Positions 11,513 to 12,296 of a stretch of DNA of 12,296 bases are shown piece by piece. The notes under the pieces were generated by a model. The model searched no databases and was not told the DNA's origin. It saw nothing but the letters and a program-made list of their open reading frames with translations. How positions within the stretch are numbered: position 1 is the stretch's first letter; the number at the start of each line of letters is the position of its first letter. The DNA is from Phycisphaerae bacterium (lineage in GTDB: Bacteria > Planctomycetota > Phycisphaerae > UBA1845), in assembly GCA_028277545.1 (NCBI GenBank), contig JANQGB010000939.1, positions 1 through 12,296 of the forward strand, in the 5' to 3' direction. A program made the position numbers and the translations under genes.

Positions 11513-12296
11513 GTTCCCACCTCCTCGTTCACGTCGGCGTCCGTCGTGGTGTGTTCGCTCGACGTCGTGGGTTTGATAGCTCTCATAGGATACTCAATAC
11601 GAGCGTCCAACCATTCGGTAACCTGCTCGCGCCAGCGACGATAGCCGTCCTCCTGGTGATCGGCGCGGACCTGCAGCTCGACCCGATCGCACTCGCGAAC
11701 GGAAGCCTGGCAGGCCTGCCGAGCGCGGGGTTCCAGGCGGGCCAGGTCCCGGTCGAACTGGTCGACGTCGCCTATGGCCCTTGCTTTCAATGCAAAGCAC
11801 ATTCCCAGGTGAAAGTGACGCCGCCAGTCAGCCGGCAAGGCGGTGCCCAGGTTCTGGGCCACGTCCAGCCGGTCGGGATTCACGAACACCGACGCCAGAC
11901 CCAGCCCGGCAGCCGCGTCGGCGGCGTGATTCGACAGCCTGTTAAGGTGAGCGATCATCAGGTCCACCCGACTCATGTATAGGAAGAAAAACGCCCGCCC
12001 TACACCTTGATAGGCAGCGTGACGGGCGTATCCGTCAAGCAGGTCCAGCTTACCCAGGACCTGCGGTTTCGCGGCATAGTCAAAAAACGCGTGCTTGAAG
12101 CCATATCCGTCATAGCACAAATGCCCGTGCATGGGGTCCAGCCGGTCCACCATTCGCGTCAAGCGGCTGGCACTGTAGTCACGCATCCCCGCCCAGAAGC
12201 CCAGGCCCACATAGTACAGATAGCGCATGTGCGGTCCGGGTCTGACGATCGTCTCCTCGAAATCGCCCGGGCCGGCCCGAAACAGTCGACGCAGGC
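11509..12296 (-). CDS. UnbL-like DUF1702 protein, N-terminus beyond the window edge
   Basis: The frame is open to the right edge, so at least 261 residues are visible and the true start is outside. The first visible residues, LRRLFRAGPGDFEETIVRPGPH, run straight into MRYLYYVGLGFWAGM; I recognise this as the DUF1702 (UnbL) pattern. Further family-like blocks are HGHLCYDGYGFKHAFFDY, GYARHAAYQGVGRAFFFLYMSRVDLM, AAGLGLASVF and HFHLGMCFALKARAI. The ATG at 12228 is internal to this conserved block and should not be used as the start. UnbL genes are known from enediyne clusters beside iterative PKS genes; their biochemical role is not established as far as I know. Here the gene is coupled to an ACP gene by ATGA. 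The tail (about 30 residues, TTSSEHTTTDADVNEEVGT) is hydrophilic and poorly conserved. Confidence 0.82.
   Translation of the reverse strand, partial: LRRLFRAGPGDFEETIVRPGPHMRYLYYVGLGFWAGMRDYSASRLTRMVDRLDPMHGHLCYDGYGFKHAFFDYAAKPQVLGKLDLLDGYARHAAYQGVGRAFFFLYMSRVDLMIAHLNRLSNHAADAAAGLGLASVFVNPDRLDVAQNLGTALPADWRRHFHLGMCFALKARAIGDVDQFDRDLARLEPRARQACQASVRECDRVELQVRADHQEDGYRRWREQVTEWLDARIEYPMRAIKPTTSSEHTTTDADVNEEVGT
11520..11525 (-). promoter_or_regulatory. Consensus Shine-Dalgarno of the ACP gene, inside the UnbL-family coding region
   Basis: On the minus strand this reads AGGAGG with a 7-nt spacer to the ACP ATG at 11512. It is the strongest ribosome site in the window. Embedded in the last codons of the preceding gene, it lets the ACP be made in greater amounts than its coupled partner. 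Confidence 0.85.

Noticed and set aside
12226..12228. ATG at 12228 as the true start of the UnbL-family gene
   Set aside because: The frame stays open to the window edge and the residues before this Met (AGPGDFEETIVRPGPH) continue the conserved family pattern.

Overview
The window is GC-rich bacterial DNA with tightly packed operons, many four-base ATGA stop/start overlaps, a pseudopilus operon, an UnbL (DUF1702) gene and octamer-like TTTTGACG/TTTCGGCG intergenic arrays. Together these suggest a member of the Planctomycetota or a related, probably uncultured lineage. That assignment is an inference from gene content and style, not from a marker gene. TGA is an ordinary stop codon in several genes here, so the genetic code is standard.

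Left end (73-1059, + strand): an exported thioredoxin-fold protein whose frame contains one in-frame TGA, exactly where the first cysteine of a WCxxC motif belongs. The codons read W-A-D-W-[TGA]-G-A-C-K. The frame continues intact for another 263 residues, and a small hairpin with a G-containing loop follows the TGA at the spacing expected of a bacterial SECIS. I read this as one UxxC selenoprotein, not as two short genes. It is the most striking single observation in the window.

1060-1513: a gene-free stretch between two convergent 3' ends. It holds two TTTGACG-type arrays flanking two tandem perfect 18-nt palindromes and a 19-nt hairpin; a diverged copy of that hairpin lies 244 nt upstream.

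1514-6544 (- strand): a compact type II secretion/type IV pilus-like operon. In transcription order it encodes a GspE-type ATPase, two divergent GspF-type membrane proteins and three small pseudopilins. The last four genes are chained by ATGA overlaps. No secretin, prepilin peptidase or obvious major pseudopilin is visible.

6739-7308 (- strand): a lipoprotein that resembles the DUF1579 lipocalin-like family.

7566-12296: a type II ketosynthase locus. On the - strand, in transcription order, are an UnbL/DUF1702 protein (cut by the right edge), an acyl carrier protein and two ketosynthases with Cys-His-His triads. On the + strand, converging on them, is a shortened ketosynthase homologue that has lost the nucleophile and both histidines, like a chain-length factor. 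UnbL is best known from enediyne clusters, where it accompanies a large iterative PKS. Here it is translationally coupled to a free-standing ACP and discrete ketosynthases, which suggests an undescribed type II polyketide or unusual fatty-acid pathway whose remaining genes lie beyond the right edge.
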